DNA from: Alphaproteobacteria bacterium
GTDB lineage: Bacteria; Pseudomonadota; Alphaproteobacteria; RF32; CAG-239
Length of the DNA stretch: 64,000 bases
Reading direction: 5' to 3'
Assembly (NCBI GenBank): GCA_017460085.1
Contig: JAFUBQ010000001.1
Coordinates: forward strand, 62,001-126,000
Shown here: piece after piece, positions 44,346 to 53,831 of the stretch
How the letters are laid out: each line of letters starts with the position of its first letter
Position numbering within the stretch: the stretch's first letter is position 1
Translations under genes and position numbers: made by a program
The notes under the pieces: generated by a model
Databases searched by the model: none
What the model was told of the DNA's origin: nothing
What the model saw: the letters and a program-made list of their open reading frames with translations, nothing else

Positions 44346-45503
44346 ATGAAACGCAATATTCAAGGCACATTAATCAAATGTTCAATAACATCTGAAACAT
44401 ACCAGGCCTATGTTCCAAACCCATTGCCGCCAAAACCCGATATTGATTTAGCTGAGGTTTCAGTGTTACTCGAAAAAGCTAATCAAGCCATTGGTCAATT
44501 AAACGGTGTCGTTGAAACAGCCGCAGATCCTTCTATTCTTAATTATATGTATGTCCGTAAAGAGGCTGTTCTTTCCTCACAAATTGAAGGAACACAGTCA
44601 ACATTAGACGATCTTTTAAAGTATGAATCAGAGCATACACATGGAATTCCTGTTGCCGATGCATCAGAAGTATCATCCTATGTCGCGGCCTTGAATCATG
44701 GCTTACAGAGAATTAAAGAAGGTTTTCCTTTGTCCCTACGTTTAATCAGAGAAATTCATAAAATTCTTCTGACAAACTCCCGTGGTCAAACCAAATTACC
44801 AGGCGAGTTCCGTTCTTCTCAGAACTGGATTGGCGGTACACGACCAGGGAACGCTCGTTTTGTTCCTGTTCCACCAGATAAATTGATGTCAGTTTTAGGT
44901 GACTTGGAAGTTTTCATGAACAATGAAGATACTATTCCAAACCTGATAAAAGCGGCTCTGATTCACGTTCAATTTGAAACCATTCACCCGTTTTTGGATG
45001 GAAATGGAAGACTTGGCAGGCTTTTGATTACGTTCTTCTTATGTGTTAAAGGCGTTTTAGATTCTCCTTTCTTGTACTTGAGTTTATTTTTCAAAAAGAA
45101 CCGAGCATTATATTATGATGCCCTAAACAGCGTTCGTAAGGATGGCAATTGGGAAAACTGGATCAAGTTTTTCCTAGAAGGCGTTATTGAAACTGCCAAC
45201 GATGCCAGAACGACACTTGTTTCGATTCAAAATATTTTTTCATCAGATACACAAAAAATAAAAACACTTGGCCGTGCATCAGAATCAGCCTTAAAAGTGT
45301 TTAGTGCATTTCAAAAGAAACCCATGCTGACTGTTTCTGAAATTATCAAAATGATTGGTTTAACAAAACCAACCGTTATAAAATCTTTGAAACATTTAAT
45401 AGATTTGGGCATTATTGAAAATAACTCTGAGAAAAAATGGGGACAAATGTATACCTATAAAGGATACACAAGTCTGTTATCTTCTGATATAGATCCATTA
45501 TAG
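44346..45503 (+). CDS. Fic-domain protein with C-terminal helix-turn-helix (moron)
   Basis: 385 aa, on the + strand inside the - strand capsid operon. Fic active-site motif HPFLDGNGRLGR (about residue 216, His catalytic) for AMP transfer to target hydroxyls. The N-terminal SSQIEGTQ (about residue 77) is the class II autoinhibitory S/T-x-x-x-E-G motif. Residues about 325-375 look like a winged helix (LTVSEIIKMIGLTKPTVIKSL). Own promoter and operators upstream, and its stop abuts the portal gene stop, so it is an independent unit, typical of a phage moron. Confidence 0.9.
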   Translation: MKRNIQGTLIKCSITSETYQAYVPNPLPPKPDIDLAEVSVLLEKANQAIGQLNGVVETAADPSILNYMYVRKEAVLSSQIEGTQSTLDDLLKYESEHTHGIPVADASEVSSYVAALNHGLQRIKEGFPLSLRLIREIHKILLTNSRGQTKLPGEFRSSQNWIGGTRPGNARFVPVPPDKLMSVLGDLEVFMNNEDTIPNLIKAALIHVQFETIHPFLDGNGRLGRLLITFFLCVKGVLDSPFLYLSLFFKKNRALYYDALNSVRKDGNWENWIKFFLEGVIETANDARTTLVSIQNIFSSDTQKIKTLGRASESALKVFSAFQKKPMLTVSEIIKMIGLTKPTVIKSLKHLIDLGIIENNSEKKWGQMYTYKGYTSLLSSDIDPL

Positions 45504-46976
45504 TTACAATACATTCTCGGTTTCATCTGTTTCTTGTGATGTCTTAACCTCCTTTTGTGTTGAATTTTCAGTTGTTAAACCTAATTCGGCGAGTTTGGCT
45601 TTTTCTCTCGCACGTTGTTCCAAAACTTCTTCCCAGTCCAAGCCTTGACCGGCACATTCGGCCTCTAATGTAGAAAGCCCGATATCCATTCGGATTTGGC
45701 AGGCCTGAGCTTCTTTGACCGGGTCAACCCAGCCGCGACCAGGACCGATCCACTTACATCTTGTGTAAGCGTAGCGGTTCTCGTAAAAGTCCGGTGCATC
45801 AACCAAGCCTTTATTGACTGCTTCTTCCAGCCAAAGCTCATAAACCGGCGTGGCCCAGTAAGTAGAAAGCCATTGCCTGCGACCGTTAAAGTATCGCCAA
45901 GCCTCGAGCAATGCCGACCGGGCGGACGAGTAATTGGTCTTTGAAAAGTCTTTCAAGAGCAATTCGTATGGAATGTTGAGGCCGGTTCCGATATGTCGGA
46001 GCAAGTTTTCAACGAAAGCTCCATAAGCCGAGTTCGGTCGTGAGGGCGTGAATGGCGCGACTTTATCACCAGGAAAAACGGGGATGATAGAGCCACCTTC
46101 AAGTTTAACCTGCCAATCCTTTTTGGCATTCAAGTAATCATCACTTGACCCGCCGAACAATTCGTTCAGGCTTTCGCCATCCATCGGTGTTTCTATAAAT
46201 GCGGCAATCATTGCGTTGACGATCGCGGCTTGAAGCTCGGATCGTTCGTAATGGTCCAACATTTTGAACATCGGCATGATGGAGCTGAGGACAGGCTTTC
46301 CACGAGATTGACCGATACGGCTGATGTCGTGAACGTGTAGAACTCGTCTCCGGCCAAAATGAGTAAATGCCGGAATACGCTCCCAAGACGCAGTTCCTGT
46401 CCAATAGTCGCCGGGGTGGTCCTTTTGAATGTAATAAGCAACGGGTGCGCCATACTTATCTATTTCAATACCACCGCGGAGTGTTTTGCTATCGGCTTTC
46501 CCGTTTGGATTAGAGAGCCGATCCGGTTCCACCAACTGAATTGCGGTAGAAAACGGCCGGTCTTTCAGCCAAAGCGGTATAGCCAAAGCCTCGCCATTAA
46601 TCAGGCAAGATTTGAAAACTTGTGTTGTTAAACCATGAAAAGTTAAGGACTTGGCCGCATCACATTCAAAGGTTTCGGACCAGGATCGCCATAAACCCTC
46701 AACATGTGCCTGCCATTCTTCTTCCCATTCCTTGGTTTTGCCGAGTGCCTTATAATCAGGCTTGGCCGACAGGCGAAACCCGGTGCCAACAATGTTGTCG
46801 GACAAGGTCTGCATGGCACCGGCGGCAATTCCATGATTACGCGTTAAGTCACGCGACCGGGCAACGATCGTATCTAATTCCGGCAGTAAGTCACTGTCGG
46901 CTGAACCGCGGCCCGGGAGCCATGAGGCAATTTCTCGCAAAGTTTGCGAAGCTGCTTTGTGTGATGTATCTGTCAT
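45504..46976 (-). CDS. Portal protein (lambda gpB family)
   Basis: 490 aa. Shows RDLTRNHGIAAGAMQTLSDN (about residue 35), a typical start of the lambda portal, and NIPYELLLKDFSKTNYSSAR (about 330). It forms the dodecameric ring through which DNA enters. It lies between the gpW-like and protease genes as in lambda; the Fic gene is inserted between portal and protease. Confidence 0.92.
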   Translation of the reverse strand: MTDTSHKAASQTLREIASWLPGRGSADSDLLPELDTIVARSRDLTRNHGIAAGAMQTLSDNIVGTGFRLSAKPDYKALGKTKEWEEEWQAHVEGLWRSWSETFECDAAKSLTFHGLTTQVFKSCLINGEALAIPLWLKDRPFSTAIQLVEPDRLSNPNGKADSKTLRGGIEIDKYGAPVAYYIQKDHPGDYWTGTASWERIPAFTHFGRRRVLHVHDISRIGQSRGKPVLSSIMPMFKMLDHYERSELQAAIVNAMIAAFIETPMDGESLNELFGGSSDDYLNAKKDWQVKLEGGSIIPVFPGDKVAPFTPSRPNSAYGAFVENLLRHIGTGLNIPYELLLKDFSKTNYSSARSALLEAWRYFNGRRQWLSTYWATPVYELWLEEAVNKGLVDAPDFYENRYAYTRCKWIGPGRGWVDPVKEAQACQIRMDIGLSTLEAECAGQGLDWEEVLEQRAREKAKLAELGLTTENSTQKEVKTSQETDETENVL

Positions 46977-47212
46977 TAAAAACTCACTTTCAAAATCCTC
47001 CGGCGACAGGTTGCTGTTCCTTCAGCCGCCGCGATTTGTGATTTAAGAGAACTGATATAACTTTCAAGGGCCGTCCGGCTCGCTTGGTTATAGGTGGTTG
47101 TGCCAAAGTTGCCAACGCTGACTGAGACTTCCTTTTCGCCGATCATCAATTTATGGTAGGCTTCCTCGGCCTCAGCCAGCCTGGTTTTCAAAATTTCTAC
47201 GTTTATAGCCAT
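46976..47212 (-). CDS. Head-tail joining protein gpW-like
   Basis: 78 aa. VEILKTRLAEAEEAYHKLMI followed by a beta hairpin and an Arg-rich end (TCRRRILKVSF), close to the gpW pattern. Overlaps the terminase gene by 10 nt and ends with the portal start. Confidence 0.82.
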   Translation of the reverse strand: MAINVEILKTRLAEAEEAYHKLMIGEKEVSVSVGNFGTTTYNQASRTALESYISSLKSQIAAAEGTATCRRRILKVSF

Positions 47213-49143
47213 GGGTCATTTACCTTTGTTGGTTGAATTTGAACAAATTTCGGTTGCTTTTTAACTTTTATCTTTTCGGTTGTTTTGGTTGGAATAGCCG
47301 ATTCAAGCTCTTGCCAACCACGCTCGGATATCCGGTCAAGGCCATAAATAGCCGCACCGGCACGCGCATAAACGCGGCAGTCCAAGGCTTCGTTTCGTCG
47401 GGTCGGGTCTTTTTCCCAAACTGACTTCGGATAGCCGTTGGTAACTTTGACGATTTGCCGTTCAGCCGTCAGCTGTTTGAAATACTCCTCAGCATATGCC
47501 GGGAAGTGACAGCGGCCAAACTGCGAAGCATCTTCGCCAACACGTTCCATCTTCAGCCACCGGTAAAGCTCAGTTTTAATCACCGGACCGGACACGTTCC
47601 ACACCTTCAGGCCTTTCTTTTTAGTATCAGCCTTGGATGTAGAAAGGATCATCGCGGTATCGCGGCTTTGACCTTTAATGGCGACAACGGTTCGCGGCGC
47701 ATTGGCCCTGGCACCGTTACCACCCCAAACGGCTTGGTTAAACTGGCGCACAAAGCTGTAAACGTCTTGTGTGGCATAACCGGAGTCAACGCACATCACC
47801 CGGATCGGCATTGTGATCCCGCTTTCGTGCGGGTAGTCCTTATTGACCACATCGGCCAGTTTGGCCCAAACCTCCGGTTTGGCGGTGTCGCCGTCTAATA
47901 CGTAATAGTCAACGGACCAACTTTGCTTTTGCCGGCCCCAAGCAACCACTTCGCATTCGATACGGTTCTTTTGAATGTCCACGCCGGCGGTCAGGAATAA
48001 ACCATCGCGCGGCACAACACCCATCGGGTAATTTTCCCGAGTTTCGTAGAGCCGTTGCCATTCCGGAGCCTCGCTCTCTTGCTCATAAGTTTCGCCTAAA
48101 ATCGTATTCCGGAAACCTTGCATCAGCGTGGCATCTTTCTTGGCTTTTTCGTAAATTTGCACGCATTCTGCCCAAGACAGCCACCCGATCGGGGAGTAAA
48201 GCGAGGATAAGTGAAATCCTGCGGTCAGGCCGTCAATAGATTCCGATGTTGCCTCCCAATGGCCGGCCTCAAGCATCTGTGTTTTATAGTGTTCCGCTAT
48301 CAGCTTGTGGCAATGCTCGCATTCATAAAAGACTATGCCGTCTTCTTGGGGTCGGATTTGTTCCCATTTAAGGGACTGAAAGCCACCACAGAACGGGCAA
48401 GGAAGTTTATAGAACCTTTGGTCCGAGTGCGAAAACTCGCGCTCAATGGCCGAAACTCCCTTTATTGTCGGCGTTGAAACCAGGAATATCTTTTTCTTGG
48501 TGCTGAACGTCGCTGTTCTTCGCTCTGCCAGCAGGATCGGATCACCTTCGCCCTCGATATCGGCCGGATAACCGTCAATTTCATCCATAAACAGGTATCT
48601 TGCCGGCATAGAGCGAAGTCCAACGGCCGAATTCGCACCGGTCATTACCAAAACTCCGCCTTGGAAGTCCTTTGACAGCATGGTGTTGCCTTTATCGCGT
48701 GACCGGGCGGTACTGACCAGGTTTTTAAGTGCCGGACAGTCCTCGATCAGAGGATCAATACGCTGGCGCGAGTTACGCTTGGCCATTTCCACAGTCGGCG
48801 AGATGGCCATAATCGGACCGGGTGCCTTATGTATAATGTAGCCGATCCAGTTATTGCCGCATTCGGTGCCGCCGATCTGTGCGCCTTTCATAAAAACGAC
48901 CTTTTGAATTGGTGACCTTGGCGACAGGCAGTCCATAATCTCTCTTAAGTAGGGCGTGCGTTTGGTTCGCCACCGCCCAGGTTCAGCCGCTGACTTTGAT
49001 GATAAGGTCCGGTACGCATCAGCCCAGTCCGATACCGACATGTAGCTATCCGGTTCTAAACCTCTGAAGAATTCGTAGGCAATAAAGCTCTCTACATCAA
49101 AGTTTTCGGTCGAGGAGTTCTGCGCTGTTTGAAAGGAGTTCAC
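47203..49143 (-). CDS. Terminase large subunit (lambda gpA family)
   Basis: 646 aa, close to gpA (641). ATPase motor: VFMKGAQIGGTECGNNW (about residue 84) includes the Walker A-like region and YLFMDEIDGYPADIEG (about 183) the Walker B. The C-terminal nuclease region contains VDIQKNRIECEVVAWGR (about 394). Packages DNA and cuts cos sites with the small subunit, whose gene overlaps it. Confidence 0.95.
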   Translation of the reverse strand: MNSFQTAQNSSTENFDVESFIAYEFFRGLEPDSYMSVSDWADAYRTLSSKSAAEPGRWRTKRTPYLREIMDCLSPRSPIQKVVFMKGAQIGGTECGNNWIGYIIHKAPGPIMAISPTVEMAKRNSRQRIDPLIEDCPALKNLVSTARSRDKGNTMLSKDFQGGVLVMTGANSAVGLRSMPARYLFMDEIDGYPADIEGEGDPILLAERRTATFSTKKKIFLVSTPTIKGVSAIEREFSHSDQRFYKLPCPFCGGFQSLKWEQIRPQEDGIVFYECEHCHKLIAEHYKTQMLEAGHWEATSESIDGLTAGFHLSSLYSPIGWLSWAECVQIYEKAKKDATLMQGFRNTILGETYEQESEAPEWQRLYETRENYPMGVVPRDGLFLTAGVDIQKNRIECEVVAWGRQKQSWSVDYYVLDGDTAKPEVWAKLADVVNKDYPHESGITMPIRVMCVDSGYATQDVYSFVRQFNQAVWGGNGARANAPRTVVAIKGQSRDTAMILSTSKADTKKKGLKVWNVSGPVIKTELYRWLKMERVGEDASQFGRCHFPAYAEEYFKQLTAERQIVKVTNGYPKSVWEKDPTRRNEALDCRVYARAGAAIYGLDRISERGWQELESAIPTKTTEKIKVKKQPKFVQIQPTKVNDPWL

Positions 49144-49606
49144 TGATGTATTTCTCCAAAATTAACGTTGTTGTATGTTCATCCGCACCTAATTCCGATG
49201 CAATAACTGCGCCATAACGTACCGGGAAGCTCAACATCAAGTCTCTGATAGAGCGGCCGAGCATGTATGCATAATTGGCGGCTTTTTTCTTATCGACGAC
49301 TTCGCCATTCAAAACCCTTAGTTTTGCCTTGGCTATCATGGCCCGGTAATAAATATCGGCAGTTTTAGCCTGTTGGAAGGTTCCCATATTATTCGGTCGA
49401 CTTCCGACTTGCGCTTCAAACAAAGGATCGGGCTTTCGCTGTTGTGCAGGGTCCGTATTGATGAACCAATCACGATTGGCTTCCTCTACGTCAATCTTGC
49501 CGTCAGGGTCGGTATGGATGCGACCGGACTTAACAGCCGTTTGAACAGCGTTAAGATTAACCCCACGCAGTCGGGCATATTCCCGCATTGACACTTTATT
49601 TGCCAT
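49097..49606 (-). CDS. Terminase small subunit (Nu1-like)
   Basis: 169 aa. N-terminal winged-helix: MREYARLRGVNLNAVQTAVK, GRI, DGKIDVEEANRDW. The C-terminal half is helical (LRVLNGEVVDKKKAANYAYM), for contact with the large subunit. The gene overlaps the large subunit gene by 47 nt. It binds the packaging initiation site. Confidence 0.85.
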   Translation of the reverse strand: MANKVSMREYARLRGVNLNAVQTAVKSGRIHTDPDGKIDVEEANRDWFINTDPAQQRKPDPLFEAQVGSRPNNMGTFQQAKTADIYYRAMIAKAKLRVLNGEVVDKKKAANYAYMLGRSIRDLMLSFPVRYGAVIASELGADEHTTTLILEKYISELLSNSAELLDRKL

Positions 49607-49696
49607 ATTTCTTCACTTTCTTGCATTATTTACTGGATATTCTTTCAAAACCAAGCATGTATTGTGTTGTGTTAACCAGATAGAAAGGATAAAAAC

Positions 49697-50050
49697 ATGA
49701 CAACACAAAAGAAAAACCCAGTGGCTAAGGCTACTAAAAAATCAACCTCCAGTATTACAATTAATGAGTTGAACAACGTCCTGACCGAAACCTTAAACAA
49801 GGTGGCGGCAGAACCTGAAGCAAAACCCGAGCCGGTTAAAGAGCTTTCAAACCGCGGCAAGACAGCCTTGATGGTTGTGATGCTGAGCCGGCCGGAAGGT
49901 GCCACCTTAAAAGAGATGGCTGATCAGCTCGGCTGGAAAGAAAACTCGATCCGCGGTGCGATGTCGCTTTACGCTAAAAACGAAAAGAAAACCATCGCCT
50001 CCGAAAAGAAGGACGGCGTGCGGACTTATTACCTTAAGGCCAACGCTTAG
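49697..50050 (+). CDS. DUF3489 family small DNA-binding protein
   Basis: 117 aa. A Lys-rich, disordered start, then ELSNRGKTALMVVMLSRPEG and LKEMADQLGWKENSIRGAMS, a winged-helix pattern of DUF3489. Transcribed against the surrounding phage genes, with GAAAGGATAAAAAC before the ATG and a bidirectional terminator after it. Probably a small regulator. Confidence 0.75.
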   Translation: MTTQKKNPVAKATKKSTSSITINELNNVLTETLNKVAAEPEAKPEPVKELSNRGKTALMVVMLSRPEGATLKEMADQLGWKENSIRGAMSLYAKNEKKTIASEKKDGVRTYYLKANA

Positions 50051-50067
50051 ATTATTATCCAGTAAAA

Positions 50068-50093
50068 AAGGGACCGACTAAAATCGGCCCCTT
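50068..50093. terminator. Bidirectional terminator
   Basis: AAGGG-CCGA/TCGG-CCCTT stem with one A-C mismatch, A-rich before and T-rich after, between convergent genes. Confidence 0.7.
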
Positions 50094-50097
50094 AATT

Positions 50098-50754
50098 TTA
50101 TCCTTCTTTTTCCATTCTTAACCTGCGCTCTAGCAAAGTCTCGCCTTGGTATTCCCAGTAGGATGTCCCTTGTGGCTTATATTTAGAATTACTCAGCTTT
50201 TGCGCTAATGCTGACAATGATGTCTCTTTACCTTCGTATTCAACCGTTCTCTTATTGTCCTTTACGACACATTTTTTCGTTTCATCATATATATAGGTCA
50301 ATTCAGCACCAACCGGAATTTTAAGGTTCCGGAAAGTCATTTTAGATCGGCGCGACGTTTGTGCAATATCATCTTCTTTTTGCTCTTCTTCAGATGGAAC
50401 TACACGCTTCAAGTTTTGTAAATTATTGTTCAAACTAGCTACACGTTCCAAAACCGAATAAGCCTTTGAGGGTGACACCTGGAAAAACTCACGAACTCTT
50501 TTTTTACCATGTCCTGTTTCCTCAATTGAGTGTAAAGAATCGTCAATCAAATCAAACAGAGCGTGTACATGTTGTTCAATTTCTCTTGGATTTTCTACAG
50601 CCAATGTCGCGTATACGCGAAAACTCAACGGTACTGCCGTGGAACTATTCAGCTCTTTTAATCTCTGATTAATATCCTCATTATCGGTAAAACCAATTTT
50701 GACCCAATCCGGCATTGATGGATTTGTGAGTATGTATACAAGACCTTTTTTCAT
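50098..50754 (-). CDS. GIY-YIG nuclease-like protein (T5orf172/MUG113 type)
   Basis: 218 aa. It opens GLVYILTNPSMPDWVKIGFT, a T5orf172 variant of the GIY-YIG fold, continuing with the catalytic Arg region DINQRLKELN and the EIEQHVHALF helix. The C-terminal about 70 residues have GKETSLSALAQKL and SYWEYQGETL, a DNA-modification-sensing type of domain often joined to such nucleases. Role unknown; possibly a homing or defence nuclease of the prophage. Confidence 0.8.
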   Translation of the reverse strand: MKKGLVYILTNPSMPDWVKIGFTDNEDINQRLKELNSSTAVPLSFRVYATLAVENPREIEQHVHALFDLIDDSLHSIEETGHGKKRVREFFQVSPSKAYSVLERVASLNNNLQNLKRVVPSEEEQKEDDIAQTSRRSKMTFRNLKIPVGAELTYIYDETKKCVVKDNKRTVEYEGKETSLSALAQKLSNSKYKPQGTSYWEYQGETLLERRLRMEKEG

Positions 50755-50822
50755 AGTGCGCTCCTAATTATTTATGAGAGTCTATCCCAAAAAAATTAAA
50801 AAAGCAATACTACGAAAAAATT

Positions 50823-51020
50823 TTACTCGACGTTAAACCATTCCATGCAGGTGGCAAGCAAATGGTCGTAATTGCCCGAGGTCGCTTCCGCCTGAAAGGC
50901 ATCGCGTTCTTCTTGGCTCAGTCCGGCCCGGCGCATAGCCCGTAAACATATACCTAATATATAAAATGCGTTACCGTCTTTACCGGTCAGCTGAACCGTA
51001 ATATCAGGATATTTTGGCAT
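50823..51020 (-). CDS. Small hypothetical phage protein
   Basis: 65 aa from ATG 51020 (GGAGGAACAAC upstream). MPKYPDITVQLTGKDGNAFY is followed by a helical ILGICLRAMRRAGLSQEERDA. Proteins of this size and start are common in the early regions of alphaproteobacterial phages. Function unknown. Confidence 0.65.
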   Translation of the reverse strand: MPKYPDITVQLTGKDGNAFYILGICLRAMRRAGLSQEERDAFQAEATSGNYDHLLATCMEWFNVE

Positions 51021-51375
51021 GTTGTTCCTCCATTTTTTTGAGTTCGTTAAACACATCTAGGCGGCGGTTAACGGCTTCCTGTGATACGAAAACCGTTGCA
51101 CCGCCGTCTTTTAGAGCCACAAAGCAAACCAAAAGGTCTATGTTTTCCTTTGCCAGTCCGTCATGGACCTCGTTGAACGTGTGGCTCAGTTCCTCCAGCC
51201 GTTTGTCTGCTACTTGGCAGTATTTCTTTTTCTTCGGCTGAGGTTGGGGTTGATAACCATAATATTTTTCTCCAACAGCGATAAGCATGGTATCAACCGC
51301 ACAGTTGTGTTCGTTAATAGTGCCGGCGGCCTTTTTAATTTTGGCCATTAAATCTTCAGGTACTTCTTGATACAT
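51004..51375 (-). CDS. Hypothetical phage protein
   Basis: 123 aa. A helical N-terminus, a basic YQPQPQPKKKKYC linker (about residue 42), and a C-terminal half of DLLVCFVALKDGGATVFVS plus a helix. Overlaps the next gene by 17 nt. No recognisable domain. Confidence 0.55.
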   Translation of the reverse strand: MYQEVPEDLMAKIKKAAGTINEHNCAVDTMLIAVGEKYYGYQPQPQPKKKKYCQVADKRLEELSHTFNEVHDGLAKENIDLLVCFVALKDGGATVFVSQEAVNRRLDVFNELKKMEEQHAKIS

Positions 51376-51376
51376 T

Positions 51377-51868
51377 TTAATCCCTCCAAATCGGTAATAT
51401 GTCGCCGCTGTCCAGGTCTGAGCTGTAACCCAGGAGCTTTTTCATTTCGTCTTGCGAGTGCAGGACCACACCGCCGATGCATTTTATTGTTACGCCGTAG
51501 GTCTTGCAGAGTTTGGTTAAATCCTTGGCGAAGTTCTCATAAGCGCGGGGCTTTACGTCCGGGAATGCTTTCGGGTCCACATAATAGCGGAACTCCTTAA
51601 TCAGGCGGATCGTGCTCATTTGTCTTTTAAATACCGAGGCGAATGTTTCCAGGTTAGTGCTGAGTTCTTCGGCGAACTCGTCAGCGATGTGGCGACCCCA
51701 GCGGCTGTCCATCAGGCCCAGTGTCTGTTGTGGGGTTAAGCCCTTTGATTGGATAATCTCGGCGGCCTTATCCCAAAATGCCTGCATTTCCTTTTTATGT
51801 TCTATATGGGTGCTGGCGGTTCCCCAAAATCCCCAGGTTTTGTTTTGTGTCTTTAAAATCTCAGTCAT
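51377..51868 (-). CDS. Hypothetical phage protein
   Basis: 163 aa, helical, rich in Trp/Phe at the N-terminus (TWGFWGTAS, MQAFWDKAAEI). Ends next to the following gene (1 nt gap). Not recognised; early-region genes of this kind often act on host functions. Confidence 0.55.
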   Translation of the reverse strand: MTEILKTQNKTWGFWGTASTHIEHKKEMQAFWDKAAEIIQSKGLTPQQTLGLMDSRWGRHIADEFAEELSTNLETFASVFKRQMSTIRLIKEFRYYVDPKAFPDVKPRAYENFAKDLTKLCKTYGVTIKCIGGVVLHSQDEMKKLLGYSSDLDSGDILPIWRD

Positions 51869-51880
51869 TGTTTTTCCTTT

Positions 51881-52177
51881 CTAGTTAATGCTGATTTCAA
51901 ATCTTTGGCTTTCGTTTTCCGGCTTTGTCTTTAAGACCCCGTTGCGTTCCAGGACCTCGGCGATTTCGTCCCGGTCTCCGGACCAGGCAAGGTAGCATTC
52001 ACCGGTCTTGTTTAATTCCTCGGTATCTTGCCTGTGGTAAAAGACCACCTTTTTGGCATCCATCGGTACCGCGGCCCAGGCGCAGGATTGACAGCACCAA
52101 AAGTTTTGTCTTGCAAAATATCCGAGCTTGCGGAGCTCTTTAAATGCTTGGTTCAGGTTTGCTTTCTTGTTCATCAT
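51881..52177 (-). CDS. Hypothetical phage protein with Cys pair
   Basis: 98 aa. LNQAFKELRKLGYFARQNF and WCCQSCAWAAV near residues 26-36; also CYLAWSGDRDEIAEVLERNG. Resembles DUF6891-type small proteins that bear a conserved Cys pair. AAGGAGGTCGCC precedes the ATG. Confidence 0.6.
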   Translation of the reverse strand: MMNKKANLNQAFKELRKLGYFARQNFWCCQSCAWAAVPMDAKKVVFYHRQDTEELNKTGECYLAWSGDRDEIAEVLERNGVLKTKPENESQRFEISIN

Positions 52178-52187
52178 GGCGACCTCC

Positions 52188-52499
52188 TTATTTACCCTCT
52201 ATGCCTAAGTAGCGGCAGTAGCTTGATCCTGACGGGTCAGCGTAAAGTGTCGGCTGGCCGTCTGCTGTTATCTCAACCACCTGGCGGTATTCGTGCTCAT
52301 CACAGTAGCCGCCTTTGCCTTTTAAGAAGCCGTAATCGCGGAGTGGGTTTTGGCATACTCTTTTATGCTCGGCCGGTGTCAGGTTAATGGTTTCGACCAC
52401 CGCCACAGTCTCCAGTCTGTCGCTGTTGGCTCTGGTTGTGCTCTTTACTTCGTCGAGGTCGCTTGGCTTGCGGACCATGTAAGTTTTAACTGTTTTCAT
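52188..52499 (-). CDS. Hypothetical phage protein
   Basis: 103 aa from ATG 52499 (AAAGGATAAAAAA upstream), preferred to an in-frame start at 52535. Contains INLTPAEHKRVCQNPLRDYG and GGYCDEHEYRQVVEI; mixed alpha/beta. Unknown function. Confidence 0.6.
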   Translation of the reverse strand: MKTVKTYMVRKPSDLDEVKSTTRANSDRLETVAVVETINLTPAEHKRVCQNPLRDYGFLKGKGGYCDEHEYRQVVEITADGQPTLYADPSGSSYCRYLGIEGK

Positions 52500-52568
52500 T
52501 TTTTTATCCTTTCGCTGTTGTATCTTACAAGTCAATGAACGCTCTTTTTCGAAGAATTATCCAGTTAT

Positions 52569-53831
52569 TTATGCATTATAAGTGCTTGTTTCTGCATTAT
52601 TTTTTACTTTTTCGCCACTTTCTAGCAAAACAGCCTTTTTACCGGTCCAATCTTCCCATCTTTTCACGATAACATCGCAGTATTTCGGGTCCAATTCCAT
52701 CAGTCTTGCGACTCGACCGGTCTTCTCACAAGCGATTAAAGTCGACCCGGAACCGCCAAATCCGTCCAATACAATGTCGCCAATCCTGGAGCTGTTGTTG
52801 ATTGCTCGCTCAACCAGATCGATCGGTTTCATGGTCGGGTGTAAGTCATTGCATTGGGGCTTGTTATATTCCCAAACATCGGACTGATTCCGATCACCGC
52901 ACCAATAATGAGGCTTGTCGCTCACCCAGCCATAGAGGATCGGCTCATACTGCCGCTGATAGTCAGCCCGACCCAAGGTAAAGGTGTTCTTGGCCCAAAT
53001 AATAAAGGTGGACCATTTGCCGCCGGCTTTTACAAATGCTGAGTAAAGTGTATGAAGTTCAGAGGAACTCATGCAAACGTAAGCGGCACCTTTGCAATAC
53101 ATCAGCATATTGGTGCAGGCATCGTAAAGAAACTGTTCGAAATTCTCGCCAAGGTTATCGTTCATAATGGTGCGGCCATGGTTCGGACTGGTGTGATAGC
53201 GGAGCTTGTCTTTCATCGTTGCGCCGTAGTTAACATTGTATGGCGGGTCGGTAAAGATCATGTCGGCCACGTCGTTCTGCATCAGCTTTTTGAAATCATC
53301 TATCATAGTCGTGTCTCCGCACATCAGACGGTGGTTTCCCAACTGCCAAACGTCACCACGTTTTGTTATCGGTTCAACCGGTGCCTCGGGTATCTCATCG
53401 TCTCCGGTATTACTGGTATCCTGAATGTTCCCAAAATTTTCAAAAGCATAAAGCTCTTCACCGGAAAAGCCGAGTTTGGATACGTCAAAATCTTCCGCCC
53501 TGAGCCTTCCGATTTCTAACGCCAACATCTTTTCATCCCAACCGGCGTTCATGGCTATTTTGTTATCGGCAATAGCCAATGCCCGGCGTTCCGTTTCAGT
53601 TAGGTCCGAGCAAATGAGGACCGGAACTTCGGTCAATCCCAGGCGTTTAGCCGCCATAAGTCTGCCATGACCGGCAATAATGACGTTATCTGCGTCGACC
53701 AGAATTGGGTTTCTAAAGCCGACACTACTAATACTGTCCATAATCTGCTGGACTTGCTCTTCATCGTGCGTGCGTGTGTTGTATTCGTAAGGTATAAGTT
53801 TATCTACTGGAAAGTATTGTTGATACTCCAT
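52569..53831 (-). CDS. ParB-like nuclease domain fused to DNA methyltransferase
   Basis: 420 aa. Residues 1-110 are a ParB/Srx fold: YEYNTRTHDEEQVQQIMDSI and the nucleotide loop GHGRLMAAKRLG. Residues 165-410 form a methyltransferase with catalytic TDPPYNVNYG (about 192) and SAM-binding LDGFGGSGSTLIACE (about 352), i.e. motif IV before motif I (beta class, N6-adenine or N4-cytosine). Such fusions are common in phages and protect DNA or regulate expression. The SAM synthetase gene lies directly upstream. Confidence 0.92.
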   Translation of the reverse strand: MEYQQYFPVDKLIPYEYNTRTHDEEQVQQIMDSISSVGFRNPILVDADNVIIAGHGRLMAAKRLGLTEVPVLICSDLTETERRALAIADNKIAMNAGWDEKMLALEIGRLRAEDFDVSKLGFSGEELYAFENFGNIQDTSNTGDDEIPEAPVEPITKRGDVWQLGNHRLMCGDTTMIDDFKKLMQNDVADMIFTDPPYNVNYGATMKDKLRYHTSPNHGRTIMNDNLGENFEQFLYDACTNMLMYCKGAAYVCMSSSELHTLYSAFVKAGGKWSTFIIWAKNTFTLGRADYQRQYEPILYGWVSDKPHYWCGDRNQSDVWEYNKPQCNDLHPTMKPIDLVERAINNSSRIGDIVLDGFGGSGSTLIACEKTGRVARLMELDPKYCDVIVKRWEDWTGKKAVLLESGEKVKNNAETSTYNA

